A DNA stretch of 64,000 nucleotides from Paracoccaceae bacterium (GTDB taxonomy: Bacteria; Pseudomonadota; Alphaproteobacteria; Rhodobacterales; Rhodobacteraceae): assembly GCA_028150825.1 (NCBI GenBank), contig JAOGIM010000001.1, positions 186,001 through 250,000 of the forward strand, written 5' to 3'. Position 1 is the first letter of the stretch, and each line of letters starts with the position of its first letter. The notes under the pieces were generated by a model. It was not told where the DNA came from, did not search any database, and was given only the letters and a program-made list of their open reading frames with translations. Of this stretch, positions 29,470 through 39,880 are shown one piece after another. Made by a program: the position numbers and the translations under genes.

Positions 29470-30570
29470 ACGGGCCTCTGATAGGGCTCTCGGCAATAGA
29501 TCCGCAAGGAGACGGAGGTCTTTTTCAAGGCCGACACTCACACGTATACAGCGGTCTTGTGGCGTCACAAAAGGCATACGCACAAATATTCCATGCTCCA
29601 CCAAATATAACAATACCAATTTCGCAAACGCGCTATCTTGCCCGCAATCAATCGCAACAAAATTGGTGGCTGAGGGAATAATACTCAGGCCGTTATCCTG
29701 CGCTATTTGACTAATTTGATCCCGTGCATTCTCAACCTGATGACGGATATGCTCAATCCAATTCTGATCGTGAAGAGCTGCAAGCGCGCCAACCTGCGCT
29801 GCTAAGTTCATACCAAAATGATTTCTTATTTTCTCAAATTGCAAAATAACATCTTGAGAGCCAATGGCATAGCCAACCCGCGCTCCTGCCATGCCGTAGC
29901 CTTTGGAAAAGGTGCGGAACCGAAGAACGTTTGATTGCTCCACGTCAATACGCGGCGATATACCAACGGGGGCGAATTCGATATACGCTTCGTCTAAGGC
30001 CAACAGACAATTGCCGGGAAGACGGTCAATAAAATTCTGCACAGCCTCGGAAGAATGTACAGTGCCCATCGGGTTGTCAGGGTTTGCAAAGTAAACTAGT
30101 TTAGCATCTGTGTTAATAACAGCTTGTAAAAGCCCATCCAAATCTTCGTGATCGTTTTTATAGGGCACTTTATGTAAGATACCACCATAGCCAATCACGT
30201 GATAATTAAACGTCGGATAAGCCCCGTCAGAGGTGATGATATTATCACCCTCTTGGACCACTATTCTTGCCGTATATCCCAGTAACCCATCGATACCTTC
30301 CCCGACGACAATATTGCAAATGTCAACGTCGAGATGATCTGCAAGGGCTGTGCGTAACTCAAAGCTTGTCGGATCGGCGTATTTCCAAATCTCGCCCGAC
30401 ACAGCCTGCATAGCCGCTATGGCTTTTGGAGATGGTCCAAAAACGCATTCATTTGCGCCGAGACGCGCGTCAAACACAGCACCCCTCGTGCGTTCTTGAG
30501 TTTCGGGCCCTACAAACGGAACAGTGGCCGGCAACTTACTTAGCAGGTCTGTAAATCTTGGATTTCTCAT
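29458..30570 (-). CDS. HisC-like class I/II aminotransferase
   Basis: 370 residues. GANECVFGPSPKAIAAM, the aromatic stack region SDGAYPTFNYHVIG, YFANPDNPMGT, DEAYIEF and the PLP lysine in RTFSKGYGMAGARVGY are histidinol-phosphate aminotransferase family signatures. Neighbouring genes are not histidine-biosynthetic, so it may act on aromatic or other amino acids. The start ATG 30570 gives a family-length N-terminus. It converges on the class V aminotransferase. Confidence 0.85.
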   Translation of the reverse strand: MRNPRFTDLLSKLPATVPFVGPETQERTRGAVFDARLGANECVFGPSPKAIAAMQAVSGEIWKYADPTSFELRTALADHLDVDICNIVVGEGIDGLLGYTARIVVQEGDNIITSDGAYPTFNYHVIGYGGILHKVPYKNDHEDLDGLLQAVINTDAKLVYFANPDNPMGTVHSSEAVQNFIDRLPGNCLLALDEAYIEFAPVGISPRIDVEQSNVLRFRTFSKGYGMAGARVGYAIGSQDVILQFEKIRNHFGMNLAAQVGALAALHDQNWIEHIRHQVENARDQISQIAQDNGLSIIPSATNFVAIDCGQDSAFAKLVLLYLVEHGIFVRMPFVTPQDRCIRVSVGLEKDLRLLADLLPRALSEARSAS

Positions 30571-30807
30571 AAAGGGAATCTAAAGGTAATTTCCAAAATT
30601 TAGCAAGCAGGTTTCCGAAACATAATTGATAAAATGAGAAGTTTTAGTCCAAGCAAAATAGATTTAGGTTTAGCTTAGGTTTACATTTATTCATAAGGCT
30701 GTTGGAAGTGATTGAGAATGCTGATGGATAATGGCTTTTAAGATACTTTTCATCTTGACCTCAGCACGGATCAGTCACAGGATTCAAAGATCTGAAAAGG
30801 AGACATC

Positions 30808-32094
30808 TTGTTACGACGCAGCCCACCCTTTGCAGCATTTGAATGGATGATAGCTTGGCGCTATCTACGCGCACGTCGATCAGATGGCGGGGTCTCTGTA
30901 ATGACTTGGATCAGTCTTATTGGAATAACACTCGCAGTTTTTGCACTTATTGCCACACTTGCCGTCAGAACGGGCTTTCGGGCTGAGTTCGTAGATACAA
31001 TATTGGGCGCAAACGCCCATGTCACAGTGTACCAAATTCCTATAACAGATGATTTTGGAAAGCTGGACAGTAAAATCTATAATTACAAGGAAATGGCAGA
31101 GTCCATTAGCAAAGTTGCCGGCGTTACACGAGCCGCACCGTTGATAAAGAGCCAAGTCATGGCAAGCTACAGCGGTAAACGCACTGGCATACAGGTGTTT
31201 GGAATCTCGCAAGACAATCTGCTGACACTGCCACGCATTGCCATGCCAGAGAAATCAATTGGCAATATATCTGATTTCAAAAAGGGCATAGCAATTGGAT
31301 CAGGTGTTGCCAGATCCTTGAATGCGACGATTGGGGATAAGGTCAAATTGGTTTCGCCAGACGGATTAAAGACCGCATTTGGAACAAGCCCACGGGTGAA
31401 ATCATATGAAATTGTATATATTTTCACTGCAGGGCGCTATGATATTGACCTAACACGGGTATACATGCCGTTCAGCGAAGCCCAGAATTATTTCAATAGC
31501 CCAAAAGCCGCCGATGAAATTGAAGTGATGGTCGAACAGCCAGAGCATATCAACCAGCTCAGTGAGGCTATTTTTTACGCGGCCGGAACGCGAGCCCAGC
31601 TTTGGAGCTGGCGAGACGCCTCTGGAAACTTCCTGCGTGCACTAGAAATCGAAGACAATGTGATGCTCATCATCATGGGTATTCTAGTTATGATTGCAAC
31701 TATGAATATCGTGTCGGGGTTGGTCATGTTGGTCAAAAACAAAGGCCGCGATATTGGCATACTTAGGACTATGGGTCTTAGCGAGGGATCAGTCATGCGC
31801 ATATTCTTTATCTGTGGCGCCTTCACAGGGCTTATCGGAACTGCTGCGGGCACTTTTTTTGGGTGCTTGTTTGCGATTTATGTCGATCCCATTTTTGCCT
31901 TGGTCAATGTTCTTTCAGGGGGAGATGTTTGGGATCCTTCGATCAGGGGTATTTATTCTATTCCAGCCAAGCTCCGTTTTGATGACGTGTTCTTTGCGAT
32001 TTCCCTATCTCTGGGTCTAAGTTTTGGGGTCACGTTTTTTCCAGCGCGACGCGCTGCCCGGCTTAATCCTGTTGAGGCGCTGCGGTATGAGTGA
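30808..32094 (+). CDS. Lipoprotein-releasing ABC transporter permease LolC/LolE
   Basis: 428 residues. A short N-terminal amphipathic/cytoplasmic stretch ([14 protein letters not shown]) precedes TM1 at about 28-50, a large periplasmic domain, and three C-terminal helices beginning [37 protein letters not shown] is the coupling helix of MacB/LolC FtsX-like permeases. TTG 30808 is used as start because AAGGAG lies 5 bases upstream. Alphaproteobacteria often have a single LolCE hybrid. The lolD ATPase follows with an 8-base overlap. Confidence 0.9.
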   Translation: MLRRSPPFAAFEWMIAWRYLRARRSDGGVSVMTWISLIGITLAVFALIATLAVRTGFRAEFVDTILGANAHVTVYQIPITDDFGKLDSKIYNYKEMAESISKVAGVTRAAPLIKSQVMASYSGKRTGIQVFGISQDNLLTLPRIAMPEKSIGNISDFKKGIAIGSGVARSLNATIGDKVKLVSPDGLKTAFGTSPRVKSYEIVYIFTAGRYDIDLTRVYMPFSEAQNYFNSPKAADEIEVMVEQPEHINQLSEAIFYAAGTRAQLWSWRDASGNFLRALEIEDNVMLIIMGILVMIATMNIVSGLVMLVKNKGRDIGILRTMGLSEGSVMRIFFICGAFTGLIGTAAGTFFGCLFAIYVDPIFALVNVLSGGDVWDPSIRGIYSIPAKLRFDDVFFAISLSLGLSFGVTFFPARRAARLNPVEALRYE

Positions 32095-32770
32095 CGTCAT
32101 ATTTGAACTGCGTGATCTAAGGAAAACCTATAATCAGGGCCTAGTCAATCAGGTCGATGTGCTTGCAAAAGCAAATCTAACATTGAAGGCTGGAGAAGTT
32201 GTGGCTTTGGTCGCGCCATCAGGGGCGGGAAAATCTACATTGTTGCATATCGCAGGCTTACTAGACGCGCCAGATGACGGAGATATCCTGCTACATGGTG
32301 AAATTCTCAATCTAAAAAACGATGAAAGACGCACGACAATCAGACGTCGCGATATTGGTTTTATTTATCAGTTTCACCATTTACTTCCTGAATTCACAGC
32401 TGCAGAGAATGTTGCTTTGCCACAAATGGTAGATGGTGCAAGCCGGACCGAAGCATATGAGCGGGCTGCCATGCTGTTGTCAAAGGTCGGACTGGCAGAG
32501 CGTGCAAATCACCGTCCGGCCGAGCTTTCGGGAGGCGAGCAACAAAGGGTTGCTTTTTGTAGGGCCTTGGCCAACAGCCCTAGCTTGTTACTCGCAGACG
32601 AACCAACTGGAAATCTTGATCAAGCAACATCACACCAAGTTTTTGACAATTTGCTGGCTATTGTGCGCGATACAGGCCTTTCGGCGCTAATTGCCACGCA
32701 TAACCCTAATATAGCAAAGCGTATGGATAGGGTAGTTTCTCTTAATCAAGGGGTTATGTCACAAGTTTAA
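32087..32770 (+). CDS. lolD: Lipoprotein-releasing ABC transporter ATPase LolD
   Basis: A 227-residue ATPase with Walker [11 protein letters not shown]-loop [13 protein letters not shown] (typical of LolD/MacB), signature [11 protein letters not shown], Walker [13 protein letters not shown] and H-loop ATHNP. ATG 32087 overlaps the permease stop (32092-32094) and is preferred to the ATG at 32024, which would run inside lolC. It powers extraction of outer-membrane lipoproteins to LolA. Confidence 0.93.
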   Translation: MSDVIFELRDLRKTYNQGLVNQVDVLAKANLTLKAGEVVALVAPSGAGKSTLLHIAGLLDAPDDGDILLHGEILNLKNDERRTTIRRRDIGFIYQFHHLLPEFTAAENVALPQMVDGASRTEAYERAAMLLSKVGLAERANHRPAELSGGEQQRVAFCRALANSPSLLLADEPTGNLDQATSHQVFDNLLAIVRDTGLSALIATHNPNIAKRMDRVVSLNQGVMSQV

Positions 32771-32816
32771 GAAGCAAAATATTGCTGTAAGATATTGATA
32801 CATAATGCAAAAATAA

Positions 32817-33506
32817 TCATAGTTTGCGATCTTGATAGCCCTTGGCCAAAGTGTCTGGCGAGGTTCCAAACATGTAGCGCACCACACGCCAAATGTTCTG
32901 TGCCCCCTGAATTACCCATCCCTTTTTTTCGTAGCGTTCAGCGTCAGTCAGTAAAGTGAGCGGAAGCATTGCTAAGCTACCCTTAAGCCGGCGTGCCATC
33001 TCAAGGTCCTCCATCAACGCAATGCGAGAATAGCCATTCACTGAATTCAAAAGCTCATTTGAAATTAAGAGCCCTTGATCCCCATAAGGCGCCCCAAAAT
33101 AGGATGATCGAACGTTTGCCCAAGTACCCGTAACACGGGCCATCAACGCTGGACTGGAAAATCGTAGCCTGAAATACCAAGCGATGGAGTTATCTGAAAG
33201 ATATTTGCCGAACCCGTCACTCCATCCATGTAAAAGCTCAGAATCTGCATGCAGTATCAAAAACCAATCTCCTCCAGTTTCAATGAGGCCTTCACAAATT
33301 TGCCCCCCCCTGCCACACTTGCCTTGAACGATATGACACCCGGCTTCAGACGCAATTTTGCATGTCTGATCATAAGATCCACCATCGGAAACGATAACTT
33401 CGCGGATCAATCCCGCATCGAGTCCCTCGAACAAACTGGCCAATAGCTTTGGGAGACAGCTTTGAGAATTAAACGTCGGAATTATAACTGAAACTGGCGC
33501 ACGCAT
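32817..33506 (-). CDS. Family 2 glycosyltransferase (TIGR04283-like)
   Basis: 229 residues of a GT-A glycosyltransferase. VSVIIPTFNSQSCLPKLLAS opens the nucleotide-binding fold, EVIVSDGGSYD and ILHADSELL (DXD-like) supply the metal site, and GAPYGDQGLLISNELLNSVNGY and MEDLEMARRLK complete the acceptor region. It resembles the small soluble GT2 proteins grouped as TIGR04283. No sugar-synthesis cluster surrounds it. It is convergent with lolD and divergent from ygfZ. Confidence 0.85.
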   Translation of the reverse strand: MRAPVSVIIPTFNSQSCLPKLLASLFEGLDAGLIREVIVSDGGSYDQTCKIASEAGCHIVQGKCGRGGQICEGLIETGGDWFLILHADSELLHGWSDGFGKYLSDNSIAWYFRLRFSSPALMARVTGTWANVRSSYFGAPYGDQGLLISNELLNSVNGYSRIALMEDLEMARRLKGSLAMLPLTLLTDAERYEKKGWVIQGAQNIWRVVRYMFGTSPDTLAKGYQDRKL

Positions 33507-33565
33507 TTTCTTTATCCCTGAGAAAATTTCAGTATAACTGGAACGAAAGATAAAAGGAACTTCAA

Positions 33566-34336
33566 ATGGAAGTTGATGAGGCCGTTCGCGCCATCTTTAA
33601 GATCGGTGGCAAAGATAACAAAGAGTTTATGCAAAGCTTGATAACCAATGATGTATTTAAAACAGACGGTGGATTGGTCTATTCAGCCCTACTAGGTCCG
33701 CAAGGCAAATTTCTTTTTGACTTCTTTTTGTTCAGCCGTAGCGATGCACTTTTTCTTGATGTGGCCGCGACGCTTGCAGAGGAGCTTTCTGGTCGACTTA
33801 GTCTATATAAACTGCGGAAAGACGTCATAATCGAGGAAACCAACCTATGCATGACACGCGGACTAGACGCGCCACCAGAGGGCGCTTTGGCGGACCCGCG
33901 CCATCCAGACTTAGGCTGGAGGTTTTACGGTCCTCAAATTGATGCACCACAGATAGACTGGACAGAGCTTCGCGTGAAACTTTGTATCCCTGAGGCTACA
34001 ATCGAGATTTTAAAAGATAGTTATATTCTTGAAATGGGATTTGAACGCCTCAACGGAGTTGATTTCCGCAAAGGCTGTTACATTGGGCAGGAGATTACTG
34101 CGCGCATGAAGCACAAAACCCAGCTTAGAAAAGGGCTGGCTCTTGCCAAATTATCAAGTCCCCTCCCACCGCACACGCCTATCATGTCAAATGACAAGAA
34201 TATAGGCTTCATATGCTCGCAGTCCGGATGCCATGCGATCGTCTACTTAAAATACGACCGCATTAGTAATGAGATGTTTGCGGGGAATGCCGAAGTAACA
34301 GAAGTCAATACTGAGATAATTACCTTCACGAGATGA
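33566..34336 (+). CDS. ygfZ: YgfZ/IBA57-type folate-binding iron-sulfur assembly protein
   Basis: 256 residues with the GcvT-like fold. FMQSLITNDVF and SALLGPQGKFLFDFF lie near the N-terminus. The diagnostic KGCYIGQEITARMKHK motif (Cys of the KGCYxGQE signature) sits at about residue 172. YgfZ supports repair or maturation of certain Fe-S enzymes with tetrahydrofolate. AAGGAA precedes ATG 33566. Confidence 0.88.
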   Translation: MEVDEAVRAIFKIGGKDNKEFMQSLITNDVFKTDGGLVYSALLGPQGKFLFDFFLFSRSDALFLDVAATLAEELSGRLSLYKLRKDVIIEETNLCMTRGLDAPPEGALADPRHPDLGWRFYGPQIDAPQIDWTELRVKLCIPEATIEILKDSYILEMGFERLNGVDFRKGCYIGQEITARMKHKTQLRKGLALAKLSSPLPPHTPIMSNDKNIGFICSQSGCHAIVYLKYDRISNEMFAGNAEVTEVNTEIITFTR

Positions 34337-34356
34337 CTTTGAGAAAAGTAGGCCTG

Positions 34357-34920
34357 TCATGATCGCTCTGAGTATTCCATTGTATCAGTATTTATTACGA
34401 TTTGTTCATCTTGAGAGATAAAAGGCGGGACCATGACTTTTACACCATTTTGCAAAATCGCGGGTTTAAAGCTTTTGGCAGCAGTCTGACCTTTTACAAC
34501 AGGCTCGGTCTCTACAACTTGACAGGTAACTTTCTGGGGCAATGTCGCATTCAAAGCCTCTTCCTCATAAAACTCGACGACAAGTGTCATGCCATCTTGT
34601 AAGAATGGCCTGCGTTCACCCAAAAGATCGGCTGAAACCTGCACTTGTTCAAAAGTTTCAGTATCCATAAAAATTAACATACCATTGTCTTCATATAAAA
34701 ACTGCTGGTCTTTCTGCTCAAGACGCACACGTTCTACTTTGTCAGCACTTCGAAAGCGCTGATTAAGTTTTGAACTTGTTCTAAGGTTTTTCATTTCGAC
34801 TTGTGCGAATGCTCCACCTTTGCCGGGTTTGACATGGTCTACTTTGACGGCAGCCCAAAGGCCACTTTCATGCGCGAGCACATTTCCAGGACGAATTTCA
34901 TTACCATTTATTTTTGGCAT
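34357..34920 (-). CDS. efp: Translation elongation factor P
   Basis: 187 residues in three beta-barrel domains. The N-terminal KOW-like domain is [20 protein letters not shown] and carries the modification loop [10 protein letters not shown], whose Lys is at about residue 33. Then comes the OB domain with [17 protein letters not shown]. It relieves stalling at polyproline. ATG 34920 is chosen over ATG 34965 because the conserved domain starts there. The 20-base gap to ygfZ means the two genes converge closely. Confidence 0.94.
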   Translation of the reverse strand: MPKINGNEIRPGNVLAHESGLWAAVKVDHVKPGKGGAFAQVEMKNLRTSSKLNQRFRSADKVERVRLEQKDQQFLYEDNGMLIFMDTETFEQVQVSADLLGERRPFLQDGMTLVVEFYEEEALNATLPQKVTCQVVETEPVVKGQTAAKSFKPAILQNGVKVMVPPFISQDEQIVINTDTMEYSERS

Positions 34921-35134
34921 TTTAAAACCTGCGATGCAAAACTTAGTTTGTAATTGGTCGTTCACATATCGCTACTAGGAAGATTTGGCAACCTTAGCAA
35001 CAATAAGGGAGCCTTGAAAATCAGTATTGCAAAAAATGCATATCAGATATGCAAAAATTCGCTATCCGAATCAACTTTTTTAGGCCATAAGGTCGATCAC
35101 GCCTAGAAAATTAAGAACAAAAAAGGACGACGAG

Positions 35135-35455
35135 ATGAAGGATTTCGTTGATGCAACAGCTTTTAATTCTGAGCAGGGCAATCGATCGCGCAAACTTTTC
35201 GCAGCCGTTGTACTCGCCGCTTTGGATGACGCTATAGCTGATGATAAAAAATACGGTAACGGGCCAGAGCAAATTGCTAGATGGGCGCGTTCGAGAGATG
35301 GACGAGAAGTCCTATCCTGCGCAGGGATTGATCCAAACGAGCGCGTTGTAGAAGGTCTAATGACATTTGTGTCAAAAGGCGTTCGTACTTCGGTTGCGCT
35401 TTCGCGCGAAGAATGTGAACGTCGCTCTGCGCAACAACAAGCTGAGGCAGCCTGA
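35135..35455 (+). CDS. Conserved small protein of Rhodobacterales type (DUF6280-like)
   Basis: 106 residues, soluble and mostly helical. DFVDATAFNSEQGNRSRKLF, QIARWARSRDGREVLSCAGID and KGVRTSVALSREECERR are strongly conserved-looking segments. From memory I associate this sequence pattern with Roseobacter-group genomes, but I assign no function. AAGGACG lies 6-8 bases upstream of ATG 35135. It is divergent from efp. Confidence 0.75.
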   Translation: MKDFVDATAFNSEQGNRSRKLFAAVVLAALDDAIADDKKYGNGPEQIARWARSRDGREVLSCAGIDPNERVVEGLMTFVSKGVRTSVALSREECERRSAQQQAEAA

Positions 35456-35510
35456 GCTATTGCTAACAGGTCGTATAATTTTGTTAAAAAGCGCAGGCAA
35501 CAGTTGGTGC

Positions 35511-36176
35511 TTATTCACTGTTAGAGCTTTTAAGAATGACCTCTATCTCTTCACGTACTAACCTTCTGATATTGGATGTTATTTTTTCCCCCGTAGGCCC
35601 ACGCAGATCTTCATGAAGGACCTCAGAAACAACTTGTTTGAGCATTTCCAGGTTGAGTGATAGCATAGGCTCTTCAACGTTTGCCTCTGGATTATTTGTA
35701 TAATCGTCTCGCGCATCTGTTTCAGGGTCGGGCGCAAGGTCATTTTCCGCAAGTACTTCTGGTTCTGGACCCGAGATGGCGCCTTCATCGTAAATCTCAT
35801 TCAAATCCATCGGTAAGTCAAGATCACTTGCTGCTGTATCAACGAGTTTCTTCCAAGGTAAACCAGATACAGACCGACCTGCATATTCGTCCTTACCCGC
35901 GTTATCTGGATCTCGTAAGCCTTCTGCATGGGATATTAATTCTTCAAGTCTTAGGATTTTGTCCTGCAGGCTTTGTGCCCCACCAGATTCTTCTCGCGGG
36001 ATCTTTTGGTCATCTGCAACACGCAGGGCTGGGCCTAGAAACAATTTTTTTTTGAAACCATGCTGCTCTTCTTTCCGAGAAGCTTCTGCCTCAGGATCAT
36101 CTGCAACTAATTTCTTGAGCGATGTCAGGACATCAGATAATTCGGTCTTGCCCAATGGTTCGTTCATATCATTCAC
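35511..36176 (-). CDS. Hypothetical acidic protein with conserved C-terminal helix, downstream of tolC
   Basis: 221 residues, strongly acidic and probably disordered in the middle (EIYDEGAISGPEPEVLAEND). A short conserved C-terminal region, MLKQVVSEVLHEDLRG, then EKITSNIRRLVREEIEV, resembles the helical tail seen in Rhodobacterales proteins encoded next to tolC and pcm. That tail looks suited to coiled-coil or polar-scaffold-type assembly. The function is unknown. It lies 57 bases downstream of tolC on the same strand. Confidence 0.7.
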   Translation of the reverse strand: MNDMNEPLGKTELSDVLTSLKKLVADDPEAEASRKEEQHGFKKKLFLGPALRVADDQKIPREESGGAQSLQDKILRLEELISHAEGLRDPDNAGKDEYAGRSVSGLPWKKLVDTAASDLDLPMDLNEIYDEGAISGPEPEVLAENDLAPDPETDARDDYTNNPEANVEEPMLSLNLEMLKQVVSEVLHEDLRGPTGEKITSNIRRLVREEIEVILKSSNSE

Positions 36177-36233
36177 CTTCTTATCAAGGGCAATTATACC
36201 TTTAAATCACTTTTTTTAAACCCCACTGAGCTC

Positions 36234-37649
36234 TTATTTAGATAAAGCCTCTAATATCCGATCCAGTTTCGAACCACGTTGGCTAAGAACTGAAGGTGCT
36301 GTCTTCACAAGATTGTAATATTCTATCGGATCGTATTTTTGGACTGGAAGATTTAAAGCATCTACAGTTAGCTCACCCATCTGCGCTAACACTCTATAGG
36401 CGGCAATATATTCATCCGTCTCAGACGAGATAAGACCAGCCTGCGCATCCAAAAGTTCTTGTTCCGCATTAAGCACATCAAGCGTCGTGCGTGACCCAAC
36501 TGTCGCTTCTTCTCTAATTCCTTCAAAAGCAACGCGTGAGGCGCGGATTTGTTCTTCGCTGGCTTTACGTCCGGCTTGAGCCATTTGCAAAAGTGCAAAT
36601 GCACTACCAGCCTGTTGTTCAAGCCTTAGTCTGGTCAAATGCAGACCTGAGCGCTGTGCATCCCGCTGTGCCATGGCCTTTCGGATAAGAGCTGGAATTC
36701 TGCCCCCTGAGTAGATTGTCGAGGATGCCGATAACGAAATACTACCTGATTGACGATAATCATCCCCTTCCATTTCAGTATAGCCTAGCGTACTAGACAG
36801 CCCCACTGTGGGCTGTAACGTGCCAGAGGCTCGCTGAACGTTATATTCAGCCTGCTTGATATCATGCTGAATTGCGATTATTTCAGGATGGTTACGAACC
36901 GCAGCCACTTTCACAGCTTTGGCAGATTTAGGCAGTTTTGGAAGCGATCTGGGCGTTGTAATTGTCCCAGCAGCTTTACCAACGGCCTGTTTAAAAATTT
37001 CTCTTTGTTGTGCAAGACTGCCTTTTGCAGCAGCGAGTGCGCTTATAGAAGCTGCCAAACGCGCCTCGGCCAAAGCCACATCTGTTTTCGTTACTTCACC
37101 AACGTCAAACCTGTCTTTGGCAGCTCTCAACTCTTCTTGAATAACACGTAGGTTGTTCTCCCGTAGTGTGACGGTTTTACCTGCGCGACGCACGTTCATG
37201 TACGCTTCTACAGAGGAGAACAGGACTCTTTGTTCAACATTAAGTAAAGACTGACGCGTTGATAGAACGGCCTCTTTAGCCGCTGAAAGAGCAAATTGGT
37301 TCTGACCACCATCAAAAAGCGTGATACTTGCAGTTATTCCCAAATTAGCGACGTTTGTCGTCGTATCTGATTTAAGCGTCCCAAGGTTAGAAGTTGTCCT
37401 AGAAACGGCCCCAGTGCTTTTTGCTTCCGCTGACCAACTTAAGACACTGCGCAATGAAGCCGCTGCGACTGCTACATCTTCATCAGCAGCCCGCAATAAC
37501 GCCCTATTTTGCTGCAAGAGCCCACTGTTATTATAAGCGTTTATCATTGTTTGACGAAGAGTATCCGCCGAAGCGGAAAGCGGGGCAAACGATAAAACAG
37601 CACTTACAATCGTCATTAAGACCAATCTGTCATTTTCAGTTTTTCGCAC
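36234..37649 (-). CDS. tolC: TolC-family outer-membrane efflux channel
   Basis: A 471-residue protein with an N-terminal signal peptide (hydrophobic residues 8-28, ending SASA). Two OEP repeats follow: LLQQNRALLRAADEDVAVA, LGITASITLFDGGQNQFAL, and later VGLSSTLGYTEMEGDDY and LSASSTIYSGGRIPALIRKA. The repeat structure and length match TolC trimer subunits that serve tripartite pumps and type I secretion. It lies downstream of pcm (66 bases), the usual order in Rhodobacterales. Confidence 0.9.
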   Translation of the reverse strand: MRKTENDRLVLMTIVSAVLSFAPLSASADTLRQTMINAYNNSGLLQQNRALLRAADEDVAVAAASLRSVLSWSAEAKSTGAVSRTTSNLGTLKSDTTTNVANLGITASITLFDGGQNQFALSAAKEAVLSTRQSLLNVEQRVLFSSVEAYMNVRRAGKTVTLRENNLRVIQEELRAAKDRFDVGEVTKTDVALAEARLAASISALAAAKGSLAQQREIFKQAVGKAAGTITTPRSLPKLPKSAKAVKVAAVRNHPEIIAIQHDIKQAEYNVQRASGTLQPTVGLSSTLGYTEMEGDDYRQSGSISLSASSTIYSGGRIPALIRKAMAQRDAQRSGLHLTRLRLEQQAGSAFALLQMAQAGRKASEEQIRASRVAFEGIREEATVGSRTTLDVLNAEQELLDAQAGLISSETDEYIAAYRVLAQMGELTVDALNLPVQKYDPIEYYNLVKTAPSVLSQRGSKLDRILEALSK

Positions 37650-37715
37650 TTTTATTTCCTCTTTTTAAACATACAAAAGTATACATTTTACCCTATAAAT
37701 TCTGTAAGTCTGTCT

Positions 37716-38369
37716 TTAGAATTCAAAATCATGTGGTTTTTCAAATCCGCCTAAAAGCGGCGCTCCAGCATTAAACGCAAAACGCCAATCCATACTACCA
37801 TTTAATTTGTAGCCAATCTTTGCACTCCCCAACGCTCCATTAGAAAATATACACGCCAGGCGGCCGCCATCTTTCAACTGACTGATGATCTGTTGGGGTA
37901 TTTGTTCTACAGCTCCCTGAATACATATGACATCGTAAGGTCCATGTTTGGGGGCTCCTTCATGAAGCGGTCCACACTCCACTAATATATTATCGGCACC
38001 AAATTCTTGAAACGCTTCTTCGGACTCCCTGACCCAATCGGCGTCATCTTCTAGCGCAACCACGGCCTCTGCCAACAAAGATATTACCGCAGAAGAGTAA
38101 CCAAGCCCAGATCCGATATCAAGTATCAGCTCATCTTTCGAAATATTCAGACTATCCAAAGTTTTAGCCAAAGTCCTTGGTTCAAGGACAACACGGCCAT
38201 TACCTAAAACAACATTCTCTCCAATATAGGCAACTTCACGTTTATCGCGCGGAACAAAATTTTCCCGGAGTACCGAAAGCATAGCGTCGATGATGGGAAA
38301 TTTAGTGACGTCTGACGGCCGCACTTGGGTGTCTACCATCACTTCTCTCCGGGTTGCAAAGTCGCTCAT
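37716..38369 (-). CDS. pcm: Protein-L-isoaspartate O-methyltransferase-like protein
   Basis: A 217-residue SAM-dependent methyltransferase. An N-terminal MVDTQVRPSDVT segment is typical of the alphaproteobacterial Pcm variant beside tolC. The SAM motif is ILDIGSGLGYSSAVI, and VVALEDD is motif II. DVICIQGAVEQIP is the post-I region. Whether this variant repairs isoaspartate is not certain, because some key residues differ from canonical Pcm. It heads a pcm-tolC-hypothetical block. Confidence 0.82.
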   Translation of the reverse strand: MSDFATRREVMVDTQVRPSDVTKFPIIDAMLSVLRENFVPRDKREVAYIGENVVLGNGRVVLEPRTLAKTLDSLNISKDELILDIGSGLGYSSAVISLLAEAVVALEDDADWVRESEEAFQEFGADNILVECGPLHEGAPKHGPYDVICIQGAVEQIPQQIISQLKDGGRLACIFSNGALGSAKIGYKLNGSMDWRFAFNAGAPLLGGFEKPHDFEF

Positions 38370-38628
38370 AGATTCTCTCAGCTAACATTCTTGGACTGAC
38401 TAGTTTTGCCATAAGTAAGGGGCAGGGGCAACGGTTTGTGACCGTTTGCTTGAAAATTAAGAAAAATTATCCTTATCTTACCCAATACCCGAATAAACAC
38501 CAATTTTTGTGATGAAACAGTAGCTTTACAATTTTCACATAGAAACGTTGTTTTTGTTTGTATATTACTCGATTTTGAATGACAAAAATGAATAATCGCC
38601 CTATCTAATTTGTAAGTAGGAGAAAAGC

Positions 38629-39648
38629 TTGTACGCATTTTTTGATGACCGGCAGTGGTTACATGATCCAAAACACTTTATGGCGCACGGCGTGATCTCA
38701 GAAAATCCAGAAAAGCCCCAAAGAATTAATATCTTGCATAAAGGTGCGTTGGACGCAGGATGCATCTTTCAAAAACCAAAGGATTTTGGAGTTGGGCCTA
38801 TATCGGCCATCCACTCACCGCGGTATTTGACATTTTTGCGGAGTATCTATCACCGTTGGCAGTATATGCAAGACGCGGGTGCAGAAGTTATTCCCAATAT
38901 CCACCCACTCAACAGAACTGACAGTTATCCAAAATCCACCACTGGACAGTCCGGTTTTCATCAGGCGGATACGGCCTGCCCAATTGGCGAACATACATGG
39001 GATGCGGCCTATTGGTCAGCACAATCCGCGCTGGGCCTAGCCGAACATGTTTTGTCAGGCGCACAAAGTGGATACGCACTATGCCGTCCCCCAGGGCATC
39101 ATGCATTTGGAGAAACGGCGGGTGGCTTTTGCTTTATGAATAACTCCGCGATTGCCGCCCAACATATCAGACAGACAGGCAAGCGCGTTGCGATTCTGGA
39201 TATAGATGTACATCATGGGAATGGGACCCAAAATATTTTTTACGACCGTGACGACGTTCTGACAATCTCACTGCATGCTGATACAGCGCGGTTTTATCCT
39301 TTCTTTTGGGGAAACGCTCATGAGAGAGGATCAGGGCGTGGGAGTGGCTTTAACCTCAACATCCCTATGCCTCGTCATACTGCAGACGCAACATATTTGG
39401 ACGCTCTCAAAATGGCACTAGAACATATCAATCTCTTTGGGGCAGACGTCATTGTAGTTGCTTTAGGACTTGATGCCTCTATCCATGATCCCTTTGAAGG
39501 CCTTGCAATCACAACAGGCGGTTTTCAGAAGATAGCAGAAGCGATTTCAGACCTCGACCGACCAATGGCTCTTGTCCAAGAGGGAGGATATCTTAGTGAT
39601 GAACTTGGACAAAACCTCTGCAGTTTTTTGGCTGGAGTGAGGGTTTAA
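38629..39648 (+). CDS. Histone-deacetylase-superfamily amidohydrolase (acetylpolyamine amidohydrolase-like)
   Basis: 339 residues. The zinc hydrolase signatures are CRPPGHHAFGETAGGFCFMN (tandem His and GGFCFMNN), ILDIDVHHGNGTQ (zinc ligands) and LGLDASIHDPF. The N-terminal loop FFDDRQWLHDPKHFMAHG is typical of the bacterial acetylpolyamine amidohydrolase branch. TTG 38629 is the start, with AGGAG 6 bases upstream. A link with the polyamine operon at the start of the window is possible but distant. Confidence 0.87.
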   Translation: MYAFFDDRQWLHDPKHFMAHGVISENPEKPQRINILHKGALDAGCIFQKPKDFGVGPISAIHSPRYLTFLRSIYHRWQYMQDAGAEVIPNIHPLNRTDSYPKSTTGQSGFHQADTACPIGEHTWDAAYWSAQSALGLAEHVLSGAQSGYALCRPPGHHAFGETAGGFCFMNNSAIAAQHIRQTGKRVAILDIDVHHGNGTQNIFYDRDDVLTISLHADTARFYPFFWGNAHERGSGRGSGFNLNIPMPRHTADATYLDALKMALEHINLFGADVIVVALGLDASIHDPFEGLAITTGGFQKIAEAISDLDRPMALVQEGGYLSDELGQNLCSFLAGVRV

Positions 39649-39880
39649 GTTGAAATATTTTTGGCTACGAAAGCGTAGGTAGTTATATGGCATATTCAAT
39701 TTGCATCCTTTTTTGTCAATCTTATATTTTGACTTTATGGCGATATATCTGGGGAGTTTATTGTCAACCGTTTCGGCTACTGAATTGTCAGCTTATTTCA
39801 ACACGCTTGGAATTCTGCCAAATATTTTCGTTTTATTCATCAACAGTAAAAATGACATAAATATCAAAAAAGAAATGCGG